Positions 33,438 to 45,832 of a stretch of DNA of 64,000 bases are shown here, piece after piece; position 1 is the first letter of the stretch; each line of letters opens with the position of its first letter. Both the position numbers and the translations under genes were made by a program. This DNA is from Diphasiastrum complanatum (taxonomy: Eukaryota; Streptophyta; Lycopodiopsida; Lycopodiales; Lycopodiaceae): the NCBI GenBank assembly GCA_029204225.1, contig CM055111.1:20804503-20868502 (forward strand), read 5' to 3'. The notes beneath the pieces are model-generated. The model ran no database searches and was not told the origin of the DNA. It was given only the letters and a program-made list of their open reading frames with translations.

Positions 33438-34122
33438 TGAAAAATTGCCAACATTGGCAAATCTAGCCATGTAGCATATTGTACATTTTTTTGTATAGTT
33501 GTTTTCACACATGTATGGCCAAAGTGCCACGTGGCAATCCACTCCTAAAGTGGGTTAGCTTGAGTCAAGAGAGGTGGTTGTGTCTATTTGGTAGAGGTCC
33601 CTACTTTATAGGATTTAGACCTTGATTTGACATGGATGTTGACCAGCCATGCACCTACCAAACACGACTCTAGGAAATAGACTAGGGTTTCATGTTAGGG
33701 CAAAAAGGGTGAGTTAACTTCCTTATTACATGCTGGAAATTCACCTGATTTTATAAAGTGAGTGAGTTTTGCTATGTATTCCAAGCTCCCACTGTGAGAA
33801 GATAGATTATTTTTGGAGCTCATTGGCAATCCAGAATTTCTATTCTCTATGTACATTGATTTTGTGATCCAAATGAAACCAACACTTTGAGTACTTCAAA
33901 CACTGATCTAAATCTGTATAGCAGGCTGCTCTTCTCACGTGTGGGCTCGGATTTGTGTCTGTGATCTTTGTTTATGATTATCAATGCTTGTTGTGTGTCA
34001 AATTGCCAATCTAGATCAAGATTTGTTGACTAGTTTTTTGATGCATTGTTAAGCAAGTACATAATCACTCCTGTGGATCTTCTAAGATCCATTTATGGTC
34101 TAAAAAGTATTTTACTTTCACA
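33438..34122 (+). repeat. Probable 5' LTR of copia element B
   Basis: The right end (ACTTTCACA) is fixed by the primer site that follows at 34,123. The left end, TGAAAAATTGCC, is only a guess because no second copy is in the window. Contains CACGTGTGG words at about 33,936 and 34,287 (the latter just inside the leader). Confidence 0.5.
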
Positions 34123-34135
34123 TGGTATCAGAGCC
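34123..34135 (+). other. Primer binding site of copia element B
   Basis: TGGTATCAGAGCC, matching the initiator-Met tRNA 3' end. Confidence 0.92.
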
Positions 34136-34774
34136 AAGTACAAGAGCTTTGATCATTGATCTAGTCAAGTCTATTCTTAGCAGCTTTTGGTGCTAAAAAC
34201 TAGTCTTGTGAGGACGAGCTAGAAGCTAAGTTTTGGTGAGGGGATTTGATCTCAAACTTGGAAGGGATCAAAATCCATACTATTTACACGTGTGGGCACT
34301 TCTAAAACAACATTTAATGCACTACATTCATTTGTTCACTATAAATTCAATTTGAGAGCTTTTCATGTAATTTTTGGTGGAAATCCTAGGATAAGCTACT
34401 AAGATCAAGTTACATTGATTAGATTTGAATTTGATTCATGAGATCTACTTAATCTAGGCTGAAATCAGGTCCTCTAAACTTGTTTTACAGGTCTTGAAAG
34501 TACATCAAAGTGTGTGAGGGAGATTAAGTCATTATTTTGTCCAAGAATAGCCAAGATTGGCAAGATTTTTTTGAAAGTAGATTTCACATGATCTTATCTT
34601 CATTCCAACTTTGTGAGGGAGTGATAGAACAGTGATTATAAGTCCATTTGTTGGAATAGAAATCAAATTTGAGTGAAACACTACAAGTGTGAAACCTTTG
34701 TGAGTTCCAAAGTCAATCAAATACATTTCTTGTGTGTAGAATTCACTTGTAAGCGGGATCTATTGGTGCATACC

Positions 34775-35704
34775 TTCTAGAAGCTAGCGAGAGATTGAAT
34801 TCTACTAATTATGCTATTTGGAAGGGCGCTCCAATACCTTTATGAGCTTCTGATTGAAGATGAAGATGAACCTCTAGGTGCACACGAGTTAGCTAGATAC
34901 AAGAAGAGATCTAGGCTTGCACTTCACTGTGTGAAGATGAATGTAAGCAATGATTTGTTGAGAGAAGCATCAACATGTACTAGTGCTAAAGAGGCTTGGG
35001 AGTCTTTACATTCAATCTATGAGTCTAGCAACACTTCGAGAGTCCTCATGCTTAGAAATCAGATTTGCAAAGCATGAGAAGAAGTGAGGAGAGTGCACCA
35101 GAATATGTGCTTAGAAACAAGTATCTAAACAGGGAGTTGGCTTCCATTGGAGAGAAGATTCAAGATGGAGAGCTTGTACACATTTTTCCTAGGAAGTGAT
35201 TTTTCAAATTTGGTTCGAGCTTTGCAATCCAAGACACTTTTCTCACTATACAAAAGTTTCATAGTGTATTAGTGGCTGAAGAGTGTAGGATGTTGCACAC
35301 CAAAGCAAGATTGAACTCATTGACTCTGTAGGATGGTGATGAGAAAGCCAATTTCTCATTCAAGGGCAAGAAGACGACCAATAGAAAGAAGAAGCATTCC
35401 AAGGAGGCCAATGAAGAGGATGATGCATCAAGCTCAAAGGGGAAGATCAAAGACAAATCCAAGTTCAAGTGCTTTTTCTGTGGGAAGAAAGAGCATTTTG
35501 CATCAAAATTTCTCAAGGAGAAGAAGACACAAGAGAGCAAGAAAAACAACATTGGAGGAGGATGAAGAGAAATCATCTTTGATGGTTTCTAACACACCAC
35601 CATCATCCAAGTGCATCACCAATGATTTTTGGTGGATTGATAGTGGGGCTAGCTCCCACATGACATTTACAATGATGTACATGATCTATCTATACAACAA
35701 GTAA
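34775..35704 (+). pseudogene. Element B gag and protease fragment
   Basis: LEASERLNSTNYAIWK precedes a deletion, then the UBN2/gag domain continues (RSRLALHCVKMNVSNDLLRE, residues from 34,890) with breaks at 35,076 and ~35,200. The zinc knuckle reads CFFCGKKEHFASKF: its last Cys is Phe. Protease DFWWIDSGASSHM is at about 35,620-35,660. Confidence 0.75.
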
Positions 35705-35838
35705 TCAAGAATGTAAGATAAGTGGTATTGGAACCATTCCATTTTATGTTGGATCATCCAAGAGGATGAATCTTGAGAATATACTCTTTGTTTCTAAGTT
35801 AACCAAGAATCAGCTTAGTGTTGTCCAATTAATGGATA

Positions 35839-36261
35839 ATGGCCTTCAAGCATGGAGTTTGTTCCATCCTTATAAATGATGAATGTATAAAAAAAGGCTT
35901 AAAGCAAGGTAGATTGTTTAAGCTTGATGCTAATGTTGCTATGGAAAGGTATGTACACCAATCATTGGATACAAGGAAGAAGGATGATGCAACCTCCATC
36001 AAAGGCATCTTTGTGGGATATGGTGAGAATAGCAAAGTTTATAGAGTCTTCAATCCCATAACTAGCAAGGTGATAGTGAGTAGGGATGTTATTTTTTATG
36101 GAGGACATGTTTTTGAATTGGATGATAATGCTATTAATCATCTTGATGCCAAAGATCATGCTAGGATGGAGGAGGAGCCTCCAAGTGACGAAGAACTTGA
36201 GGATCCACCTCAAGATGCAAGAACTCCAAGAAGATCCACAAGATCAAGGTCCGACCATTGA
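35839..36261 (+). pseudogene. Element B pre-integrase and post-integrase pieces joined by deletion
   Basis: CIKKGLKQGRLFKLDANVAMERYV belongs before the integrase; the next residues (TRKKDDATSIKGIFVGYGENSKVYRVF) normally follow it. The whole catalytic core, about 200 residues, is missing at roughly 35,965. Confidence 0.8.
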
Positions 36262-36339
36262 GGCTCATCTATGATGGCAAAGGTGGGAAGGCTCATCATC
36301 TTTCACATCTTACACTTTTCTTAATTCAATTATAGATGA

Positions 36340-37229
36340 GCAAACATGCTATGAAGATGCTCGTAAATGTAAGAGTTGGATGGATTCTATGCAAGTAGAG
36401 TATGATGCTCTCATTGAGAATCATACTTGGGATCTGGAATCTTGCTCAAGGGAAGAAACCACTTGATTGCAACTGGGTGTATAGATTGAAGTATAACCAA
36501 GATGGATCAATAAGTAAGCATAAAGCTAGGCTTGTATAAAAAGGGGTTTTACAAACCAAAGGCATTAATTATGATGAGACTTTTACTCCTGTGGCTAAGC
36601 TTGATACTATTAGATTGATCATTAGTCTTGCTACTACCATCAATTGGGAGCTATTCCAACTTGATTTCACAAATGCTTTCCTCAATGGTTATTTGGAGGA
36701 GGAGATCTACATGAGGCAACCTGAGGGCTTCATCAAGGCAAAACATGAAGTAAAGGTGTGTTTTTTGAAGAAGATCCTTTATGGGCTCAAGCAAGCACCT
36801 AGAGCATGGTACTCTAGGCTAAACTCTTTTCTCATTTCCATCAATTTTGTATTGAGTGCATATGATCCATTATTATATATAAGAGTTCATGATGGTAAGA
36901 TCATTATTCTTGTATTGTATGTAGATGACATTATTTTGAGTGATAATGATCTAGATGGAATTAGAGATGTAAAAATTGCTTTGGCAAAAGAGTTTAAGAT
37001 GGTAGATCTCGGCCTATTAAGCTTCATTCTAGGAATAGAAGTTATTAGAGGATGTGATTTTAGCTTCATTGGTCAATCAAAGTATGCTACATCCATCCCA
37101 GATAGATTTGGAATGAAGAATTGTAAAGGCATTGAGACTCCAATGGAGCAACATGTAAACGCATCTATTGATAGTGATGAAGCATCCTTTGAAAAAATCA
37201 CTTTTTATAGAAGGCTTATAGGCCCATAA
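36340..37229 (+). pseudogene. Element B reverse transcriptase
   Basis: Open from 36,591 to 37,229 and readable from ~36,360 with stops (36,464, 36,538). Motifs: TFTPVAKLDTIRLIISLA, QLDFTNAFLNGYLEEEIYMRQP, KILYGLKQAPRAWY and the catalytic VLYVDDIIL (about 36,913-36,939). It stops in LIGP just before the RNase H linker. Confidence 0.85.
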
Positions 37230-37362
37230 TATATTTGACTATAACTAGACCTGATCTTAGTTATAGTGCTGGAAAGTTAAGTCAATTCATGCAAAGTCCT
37301 TTAGTTTGGAAGATGGCCAAAAGAGTTCTTGATATATCTCATCTACTAAGAATTTTGGCATA

Positions 37363-37644
37363 TTGTATAGAGGGACTAATATTGGCTTAAGAGCCTATAG
37401 TGACTCGGATTTTGCAGGTGACAAAGTGGATAGGAAATCAACAAGTTCTTTTGCTACCTTTCTATGTGAGGGAGTGGTATCATGGCTTTCCAAAAAGCAA
37501 GATACCATCTCCTTATCTTCCACAGAATCCGAGTACAAGGCCTTGACATCAACATGCAAGGAGGTCTTGTGGCTCAAAAGGCTATTGGTGGAGCTTCATG
37601 TCATGGAGGAGGATATCCCAATCAGCCCTTCGAAATTCAAATGA
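37363..37644 (+). pseudogene. Element B RNase H fragment
   Basis: AYSDSDFAGDKVDRKSTSS, SWLSKKQDTISLSSTESEYKAL and LWLKRLLVELHVMEEDIP are the copia RNase H signature; the CDNQSA and ADILTK end segments are missing because the element is truncated at the junction. Confidence 0.85.
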
Positions 37645-39058
37645 TGATGCTTTTGTGATGTCTTCATGTATGCTTGCCAATGATGGAGATTTATATCCAT
37701 GGTGGATTGATAGTGGTGCAAGATCACACATGACTTTTCACAAGTAGTACTTCACTTCTTTGTTGGCATATGGAGATGACAAGAAGGTGATCCACATGGC
37801 CAATGATGGTGAGTGTGCAATCAAAGGGATTGGCACAATTCCTATTTCTCTCTCTACAAATAATGTATGGCAAGTGAGCAAATACCTATTCAAGAGGTTT
37901 GGCATAAAAGGATGGGGCACCTCAACTTCAAGTCATTGGAGATAATGACTAAGAAGCAAGTTGTGATTGGTCTTCCAAGATCCTTAACTAGCATCAATCA
38001 TGTTTATGAGTCTTGTGCTTTGTCAAAGTCACATAGACTACCTTATACTAGATCTACAAAGCCTTTTCAAGTTGTACAATCGGAAATTCATGGAATTACT
38101 GCAACTAGCAATAGTGAAGCTACGATGTATGTAACTTTCATTGATGATTTTAGTAGATTTTATTGGATCTATCTACTAAAGAGCAAAGATGAAGAGTATG
38201 ATGTCTTTGTGAAGTTCAAGAATGCAAGGGAGAACCAATTTTCCACAAAGATCAAATGCTTGAGGAGTGAAAATGGTGGAGAATACATATCTACCAAGTT
38301 CAAGAGGGAGTACACAACTCCAAGAACACCACAACAAAATGGAGTGGCCGAGAGGAAGAATAGAACTTTATGTGAAAGTGCCAAAGCCATGAGGTTAGGT
38401 GCTAATCTTCCAAAAACATTTTGGGATCAAGCTCTGTTGTGTGCTAACTTTCTATGCAATAGGTGGCCAAGTGCTATATTGGATGGAAGAACACCTTTTG
38501 AGAAGCTATTCAAGAGGAGGCTGAGTGTCAACTTTCTTAAAACTTTTGGATGTACTTTCTATGCCAATATAACTCTTGATGATAGGACAAAAGATTATTC
38601 ATCTTCAAGGAAAGGTATATTTTTTGGATATAAAGAGGTGAGTAAAGCCTACAAGATTTACATTCCTACTACTAATAAGGTGATTATTGGTAGAGATGAT
38701 GAGGGGAATATTCCAAAGGTCAAGTGATGATGGTGTGGATGGATCTAACATTCTTGATGTTTATGTGATGGATCCTACTTTAGATGGTGAAAATGAAGGA
38801 CCTTCATCAAGTCAAAGGCCAAGGAGAACATTAAAGGAAAGACAAATGCCTTCAAAGCTAACATATGATGAGGTACACACTTTGCTTTCCTAACCTCTTT
38901 TGATGAACCTACTTGTGTAAATGAAGCAAGGAACAAAGAGGAGTGGATCCAAGCAATGGATCTCAAGTATCAAGCTCTTATGAAGAATGAAACATGGAGA
39001 TTGGTGGAGTTACCTAAGGACAAGAAAGCTATTGGATGTAAATGGATCTTCAAGGTGT
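37645..39058 (+). pseudogene. Second copy of copia D family (protease to start of RT), fused to element B
   Basis: From AAATGATGATGCTTTTGTG onward it follows 41,885-43,545 of element D. It carries WWIDSGARSHM (Ser to Arg change), a deletion, then LTSINHVYESCALSKSHRLPY, integrase with FIDDFSRFYWIYLL, SENGGEY and GVAERKNRTLCESAKAM (catalytic D, D, E context), and ends inside the first RT motifs (LPKDKKAIGCKWIFKV, then TAG). The long open stretch is 37,867-38,727. No LTR. Confidence 0.85.
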
Positions 39059-39831
39059 AGACATACCAAGATGGATCTATCTCATTGCATGAGCTCCCTC
39101 TGATTTGGATGATATAGTATCCTCTACTATAGTAGCTTGCTGACTTGCTTTTATTTGTTGGCCTGTGGAAGCAAGGTGATTTGATCTTTGTGTCAATAGG
39201 TTCAACATAGTAGATGATCTAAGTCCTTCCTACCACTTCTAATTTGGATGGACTTCATCTTTAAATCTATCATAACACCAACTTGCAGATTAGTCCTATC
39301 TAAAATTCTAGCTTAGCATACTTCCGTTCCTTCTGTTCTGTAATGCCTTTTGAAAGGCTTTAAAAGCTATGTATCCAAAATCAATTGTCTCCCTTGCATT
39401 GAATTTCATCAAGTAGCCAAGATTAATAGAATATATCATGAGTTCCTGATCTATAGGAGCTTTTGAAGGTTTTAGACATATACGCAAAATGTCATCTGCT
39501 TCAAGTTTAAAAATGGTTGATTTTCTGAAGGGAGGTGAACAATATATTAAAATTCCTACCTGCAAATCTTAAGAATCTTTTCTTGGAAAATGTAGATCTA
39601 ACACCTAACTTTGTTTGAGTGCCGATCTTATGGATCTTTAGTTTTTTAAGCTAAATGAGGTGTACTTTTGTGCTAATGATAGTGCTTTAAAAATAGGAAA
39701 TGAGGTTTTAACACCCCTATAAAGCATAAATATGCTCAGGAGTTTTGACACTGGTGCACGACTTGCTATTGCTTATAGTCTTAAAGGTTAGTATGGCATG
39801 GATTTTTCCTAATACCTTCGTGTATGTGTCC
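39059..39831. other. Unassigned sequence between two copia copies
   Basis: No recognised feature. A minus-strand open stretch (39,565-39,308, 85 codons) has no known domain. It may be retroelement DNA of another family. Confidence 0.4.
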
Positions 39832-40480
39832 TGTGAAAGATTCAACTAGTTTCATCACATTTTGCAATATTTCCATATTTGGCATATTGAGGCCAAAACT
39901 TGTTTTAGACTTAGAGGTTTACTTTTCAAAGTTCATTAGTCTAGATTTCATTTGAATAAACACTTTTTGAAGGTGTGGGAAAGATAGAATGCGAGTTTGA
40001 GTAGATTCAATTTGAATAAGTTGGGTACATTGAATCTAGGCCCAAAATTGGTAGGGTTAGCATTTTGGTGGGAAAGCCAAGTGGCCAAATAGGGTTTGGA
40101 CCTGTTATAAAAGGATGTAACTCATAGAGAGAGTCATCTTCTCTCTTCTCTATCTCATTTCATGCTTATACATGGTTCTCTTGGATTCTACTATCCATTG
40201 GTGCACTATCTTGGTGATTGCTTGCAATTCTATGTGTAGAATGATCTATATTTGCTATTTTTGGATCCACACATGTGAAATACAGCAGCTTGCTGGTTTT
40301 GTACGAAAAGAAAAGAACATAATCATTTCATTCAAGTTTGATCAAGTTCTATTAGTGTTTGCATCTCAAATTGTGTGTAGATGCTGATTTTTCTACATTG
40401 GTGAGATTGGTAGTGTATTTATCTTTCTAACCAAAGATCATTCAAGTAGATTGGATCTTAAGGATCTGAAATCTTTCACA
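39832..40480 (+). repeat. 5' LTR of copia element D
   Basis: 649 bp with inverted ends TGTGAAAGATT/AATCTTTCACA. TTATAAAAGG near 40,108-40,118 is a good TATA box. The primer site follows as TGTATCAGAGC at 40,481, with one base missing from TGGTATCAGAGC. Confidence 0.93.
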
Positions 40481-41069
40481 TGTATCAGAGCTTGTGTTTC
40501 AGGTTATAAAGGAGGAAATTAGATCTATCAATGATTTGGTGAAGATATCAAGTCTAGAGCATGCTAGAGATGATTCTACACCAAAATCAAATTTTTTGCT
40601 TTTGTAGATTGGATCTTTTGTAGATCAAAACACTAAATAGGTCAATATGCTTGTTCAATTCCGATTTTTGGATCATTGGTTCAGCCTAAGTGGTGGCTTA
40701 TAGATTGCATATCAAATTTTCAGCATTTGCATGTAGATTTGGAATAGTCAATTTTTTGTGATTTTGTCAAAACCCTAATTTTGATTGGATCTCTAGATAG
40801 TGAGGTTGCTAGACTTTATTTGAGTGTGTTTCAATCTTAGGAAGTGGCAAAAGTCATTGGATTGAGGATAGATCATAGGTTGATCAAGATTCCATGATTC
40901 TATGTGTTGATTTGCTTGGATAAGTGCTAGAAGAGAATTTGTGAGATAGTTTCAAATCTTGGTGATTTCTTTTGAAAGCATTTGTTGTTGTTCAAAGGAG
41001 TGCTTTGTGCATTGAAGTAGGTTGAAAGAGAAGATCAGGTCATTGCTAAATGGCAACCTCAATTGGAGT

Positions 41070-41823
41070 ATGTTGCAAGCCAATGATAGGCTTACCTCAA
41101 GTAACTATTCATTGTGGAAAGTGAGAATAAGGTCACTTCCTGAGATGAATGATGTTTTGGATATTGTTGTAGGCTTGGAGGAGAGACCAGCAACACAACA
41201 AGATCAATTGAGGTATGACAAGAGGGCCAAGAAGGCTCTACACATGATAAAGATGAATGTTACCAATGAACTTCTCAAGGAAGTTGGTAAGTTCACATCA
41301 TCTTTGGAAGCTTGGAATTCACTGAAGAAGCTTTATGAATCCAAGTCTACTTCTAGAGTGTTGACTCTAAGAAGGCAAATCTTTTCTTGTTTGCAAAAGA
41401 AATGAAGAAAGTCCAAGTACTTTTGTTTTGAGAATGAAAGCATTGAATGATGAGTTAGCTTGCATAGATGAAAGCATTAAGGAAGGAGAGCTTATTCAAG
41501 TGATTCTTAATGGCTTGTTGGATGCTCATGCTAACATTGTTCAAAGTATTGCTATTCAAAAGACTTTGCCAAGTTTGATGGATCTTCAAGAGATCTTGAT
41601 CAATGAGGAATATAGGCTTCAAGCAAGAGGTGGATCTACATCGACACTTCAAGAGGATGCTATGTTCACAAAGGGCAAATTCAAGGGCAAAACCAAAAGC
41701 AAGTGGTCTAAAGGGCAAGATCAAGTGGATGCCTCTTCAAGTGGCAAAAAGAAGGATAGATCAAAGCTCAAGTGCTTCTATTGTGGCATCAAAGGACACT
41801 TTGCAAATGAGTGCTACAAGTAG
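41070..41823 (+). pseudogene. Element D gag
   Basis: Starts at ATG 41,070 (MLQANDRLTSSNYSLWK). The UBN2-type gag domain follows (KKALHMIKMNVTNELLKEV), broken by a one-base shift near 41,395 and continued from 41,428 (MRMKALNDELACIDESIKE). It ends in a Lys-rich region and zinc knuckle CFYCGIKGHFANEC (CX2CX4HX4C). A TAG at 41,821 separates gag from pol in the same frame. Confidence 0.88.
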
Positions 41824-43534
41824 AAGAGAGATCAAGGAGACAAGCAAGGTAATCTTACTCTTGATGAGGATGGTTTGGATGTTCAAGATGCAAATGATGA
41901 TGCTTTTGTGATGTCTTCATGTATGCTTGCTAATGATGGAGATCTAGATCCTTGGTGGATTGATAGTGGAGCAAGTTCACACATGACCTTTCACAAAGAG
42001 TACTTCACTTCTTTGTTGGCATATGGAGATGACAAGAGGGTGATCTACACGGCCAATGATGGTGACTTTGCAATCAAAGAGATTGGCACAATTCCTATTT
42101 TTCTCTCTACAAATAGGAATGTTCATTTGGAGGATGTCTTGTTTATTCCATCTATTACCAATAATTTGCTTAGTGTGAGTCAAATGCTAAGTAAGGGCCT
42201 CAAGGTGGAGTTTGATGGAGATGCTTGTTTGATCAAAAGGAAGGATGTCTTGATTGGAAAAGGTAAAAGACAAGGGAAGTTGTTCAAACTTGATGCTTGT
42301 GTTATTGCTAACCAAGTTGGATGTGTTGCAAGGGAGCAAATTTCTATTCAAGAGGTTTGGCACAAAAGGATGGGACACCTCAACTTCAAGTCATTGGAGG
42401 TAATGGCAAGGAAGAAATTTGTGATTGGTCTTCCAAGTTCCTTAAGTATTGACAAGCATGTTTGTAAGTCTTGTGCTTTGTCTAAGTCACAAAGACTACC
42501 TTATACTAGATCTATTTCTAGATCTACAAAGCCTTTTCAACTTGTACATTCGGATATTCATGGATCTACTACAATTAGCAATAGTAGAGCTAAGATGTAT
42601 GCAACATTCATTGATGATTTTAGTAGATTTTGTTGGATCTATCTACTAAAGAGAAAGGATTAAGTGTATGATGTCTTTGTCAAGTTCAAGAATGCAAGGG
42701 AGAACCAATTTTCCACAAAGATCAAGTGCTTGAGAGGTGACAATGGTGGTGAGTACATATCTAACAAGTTCAAGGCTTTTTGTGATGAGCATGGGATCAA
42801 GAGGGAGTATACAACATCAAGGACCCCTCAACAAAATGGACTGGCTGAAAGGAAGAATAGGACTTTATGTGAAAGTGCTAAAGCTATGAGGTTAAGTGCT
42901 AATCTTGACAAACCATTTTGGGATCAAGCTTTGTTGTGTGCCAATTTGTTGTGCAATAGGTGGCCGAGTGCTATTTTGGATGGAAGGACACCTTTTGAGA
43001 TGCTATTCAAGAGGAGGCCGAGTGTCAGCTTTCTAAGTACCTTTGGATGCACATGCTATGTCAACATTACTCTTGATGATAGGACCAAGGAGGATCCATC
43101 TTCAAGAAGAGGTATTTTTGTTGGATATAGTGAGGTGAGTAAAGCCTACAAGGTTTACATTCCTTCTACTAACAAAGTGATTGCTGGTAGAGATGTCATT
43201 TTTTATGAAGGTAACATTCCAAAGGTGTCTTCAAGCATGATTGATGGTAAAGTGGATGGATCTAACATTCTTGATGTTGATGAGAAGGATCCTACTTTGG
43301 ATGGTGGTGATGATGGACCTTCATCAAGTCAAAAGCCAAGGAGAACATCAAGAGAAAGACAAGTACCTTCAAAGCTCACATATGATCAAAAGGGTAAGCA
43401 AGTAGTTTTTGGAAATTATTTTGCTTTAGTAAACTCTTTGGATGAGCCTACAAGTGTAGATCAAGCAAGGAAAGAAGAGGAGTGGATCCAACCAATGGAT
43501 CTTGAGTATCGATCTCTTATGAAGAGTGGAACAT
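41824..43534 (+). pseudogene. Element D protease and integrase
   Basis: In the same frame as gag's second half. Protease WWIDSGASSHM (41,956-41,988); integrase zinc region HKRMGHLNFKSL...CKSCALSK; core FIDDFSRFCWIYLL, LRGDNGGEY and GLAERKNRTLCESAKAM; then FGCTCYVNITLD and GIFVGYSEVSKAYKVY. The only break is a TAA at 42,661 (after YLLKRKD). It ends at the first RT-linked words (EEEWIQPMDLEYRSLMKSGT). Confidence 0.9.
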
Positions 43535-44616
43535 CTTTTGGAGGATCTTCTTGTGTACATGGAGATATGCAAGTGTATGGATGTTATCTTGCTGTAAAAG
43601 CAAGTAATGGATCTGGAAAACAAATTTTGTTCAATGACTTTGATGGTCAAGTTGAAGATCAAGAGGTTGATCTCAAAGCGCTTCAACTAGTCAAAAGGGA
43701 AATTGGCAATTTGGAGCTAGTCAAGAGCATCAAAGGAGAGGTAATTGGCAAAGGTGTTATGGATCTATTTTTGCAGCATATTGAAGACTCAAGTAAGGTC
43801 AAAGGAGCAACAAGGAAGTGTTGTTCAAGTTTACTTTACTTGTTCTATCTCATGTTTGAGCAATTTCATGTGGATGTGTGCAAATTGTCAAGATATGGTA
43901 AAACTAGCTACATTGGTGAGCATTGTCTTGATGTTGGATTTGTACTAGCATTCTTGGCTGATTTTGCTGATGGAAATGAAGCTATTGGAGGTTCATTATG
44001 TCACTCATCCATGGCTAAGTTCTCAAGTGTTGAGCTACTTGGTGCCAATACTTGGAGATTGTCAATTTTTGGTGAATTCATGGTCATTTTCTTGTGTCAA
44101 GTAGATCTTGAAGATGGACTAGTGCAAACTACTTGGTTTATGGAGTCATGTGGTGCTGGATTTGCATTATTTATGTACTCACCTACTCATGGATTTCCAA
44201 GGTTTGATGGTATCTTGAGGCAAGATGAAGATGGAGGCTCATTCATGGAGTATCATGGTGGATACAAGGCAACAAAGGACAAAGGAGGAGGAGACATGCA
44301 AGCAAAATTTGATCACTCATATTTATTGTTTGTTTGCTGTATTTTTCCAAAGAGTTCAAAGTTGGAAGCATGGTGGAATCATCTCACTTACATTCTATTT
44401 GATTCTTCATGTTCTAGTCACATTTTTACATGTAAAATTGATGTAAGAAATAGTGAAGCATCCCAAGTGGACACTATTCTCTATATCAATTATGGTTGTT
44501 TCTATTTTGAGAATTACATAATCATTGAAAGGAGATCTATTCTTAGGAAGAAGATCATTCTTATGATGGATCAAAGTTCTATTGGCAAAAACTATGCTAG
44601 GAGCGTTGGAAGCTAG
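43535..44616 (+). other. Foreign 360-codon open segment replacing reverse transcriptase
   Basis: At 43,535 similarity to other copia copies ends (compare 38,985 onward) and does not return until RNase H at ~44,617. The integrase frame nevertheless continues open for about 360 codons to a TAG at 44,614-44,616. The residues (FGGSSCVHGDMQVYGC, LFEQFHVDVCKL-like and AFLADFADGNEAIGG words) contain no RT motif: no YVDD, no GLKQAP. There are hydrophobic stretches but no clear domain. At this base composition a random 1.08 kb frame would be expected to hold about 20 stops, so it was probably protein-coding before or after capture. Source unknown. Confidence 0.7.
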
Positions 44617-45188
44617 GAAAGCGAGTTTTGAGGTACATCATTGGAACTCGAGATTTTGGCATATTGTATGAGGGATCATCACCTAATCTTTTTGGATTTT
44701 CAGATTCGGACTATGCTGGAGATGTAATTGATAGAAAATCCATTAGTTCTTATTGTATTTTCATAGGTGATGGAGCTATATCATGGATGTCAAAGAAACA
44801 AGCCACTATCTCATTGTCATCTAGTGAGGCTGAGTACAAAGCTCTTACACATTGCACAAAGGAGATGGTATGGATCAAGAGGATGATCAAGGATCTTCAC
44901 TTGCTGGATTTTTCAGAGAGCCCAATCATCTTTTGTGACAATCAATCAGCCCAAAGAATGGCATCCAATCCTTTCTTTCATGCTAGGAGCAAGCATATTG
45001 AGATACAATATCATTTTGTGAGGGAGCGAGTCATTGCAAAGGAGGTGGAGCTTCAACATGTGTCTTCAAGGGAATGTGTAGCTGATAATTTCACCAAAGC
45101 ATTGGGAAAAGACTTGTTCATGAAGCATAGGACTTCACTTGTAGTATTATCAAAGTCTATGCTAAAACTAGTTGAAGAGGGAGTGTGA
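44617..45188 (+). pseudogene. Element D RNase H
   Basis: RYIIGTRDFGILYEG, FSDSDYAGDVIDRKS, SWMSKKQATISLSSSEAEYKAL, FCDNQSAQRMASNPFFHARSKHIE and VADNFTKAL, the complete copia RNase H with its catalytic acids (D in SDSD, E in SEAEY, D in CDNQSA). Open throughout; TGA at 45,186-45,188, overlapping the LTR start at 45,184. It has no start codon of its own because its RT is missing. Confidence 0.92.
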
Positions 45189-45832
45189 AAGATTCAACTA
45201 ATTTCATCACATTTTGCAATTATTTCCATATTTGGCATATTGAGGCCAAAACTTGTTTTAGACTTAGAGGTTGACTTTTCAAAGTTCATTAGTCTAAATT
45301 TCATTTGAATAAACACTTTTTGAAAGTGTGGGAAAGATAGAATGCGAGTTTGAGTAGATTCAATTTGAATAAGTTGGGTACATTGAATCTAGACCCAAAA
45401 TTGGTAGGGTTAGCATTTTGATGGGAAAGCCAAGTGGCCAAATAGGGTTTGGACCTGTTATAAAAGGATGTAACTCATGGAGAGAGTCATCTTCTCTCTT
45501 CTCTATCTCATTTCATGCTTATACATGGTCCTCTTGGGTTCTACTATCCATTGGTGCACTATCTTGGTGATTGCTTGCAATTCTGTGTAGAATGATCTAT
45601 ATTTGTTATTTTTGGATCCACATGTGTGAAATACAGTAGCTTGCTGGTTTTGTACGAACAAAAATAGTACATAATCATTTCATTCAAGTTTGATCAAGTT
45701 CTATTAGTGTTTGCATCTCAAATTGTGTGTAGATGCTGATTTTTCTACATTGGTGAAATTGGTAGTGTATTTATCTTTCTAACCAAAGATCATTCAAGTA
45801 GATTGGATCTTAAGGATCTGAAATCTTTCACA
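45184..45832 (+). repeat. 3' LTR of copia element D
   Basis: 649 bp, ~3% different from the 5' LTR by eye, which implies an insertion that is recent relative to its neighbours. It abuts the minus-strand copia fragment at 45,833 with no target duplication. Confidence 0.93.

Larger units (their letters stand above)
34123..37644 (+). mobile_element. Copia element B, internally deleted
   Basis: After the primer site it holds gag, protease start, a short piece after the integrase core, reverse transcriptase and RNase H in copia order. It lacks most of integrase and has no 3' LTR: it is cut at about 37,645, where a second copia copy begins. Protein text is close to element C (57,304-63,317), so both belong to one family even though the LTRs seen are not alike. 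Confidence 0.8.
39832..45832 (+). mobile_element. Copia element D: paired LTRs, reverse transcriptase replaced by foreign open frame
   Basis: Both LTRs are 649 bp (39,832-40,480; 45,184-45,832), start TGTGAAAGATTC, end AATCTTTCACA, and differ at only about 20 positions by eye. Between them are a primer site, gag, protease and integrase, then about 1.08 kb unrelated to reverse transcriptase, then RNase H and a polypurine tract (AGAGGGAG). No 5 bp target duplication is seen (TGTCC left, AAGTA right), so at least one flank was rearranged after insertion. Lacking RT, it could move only with help from a relative. Confidence 0.92.
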
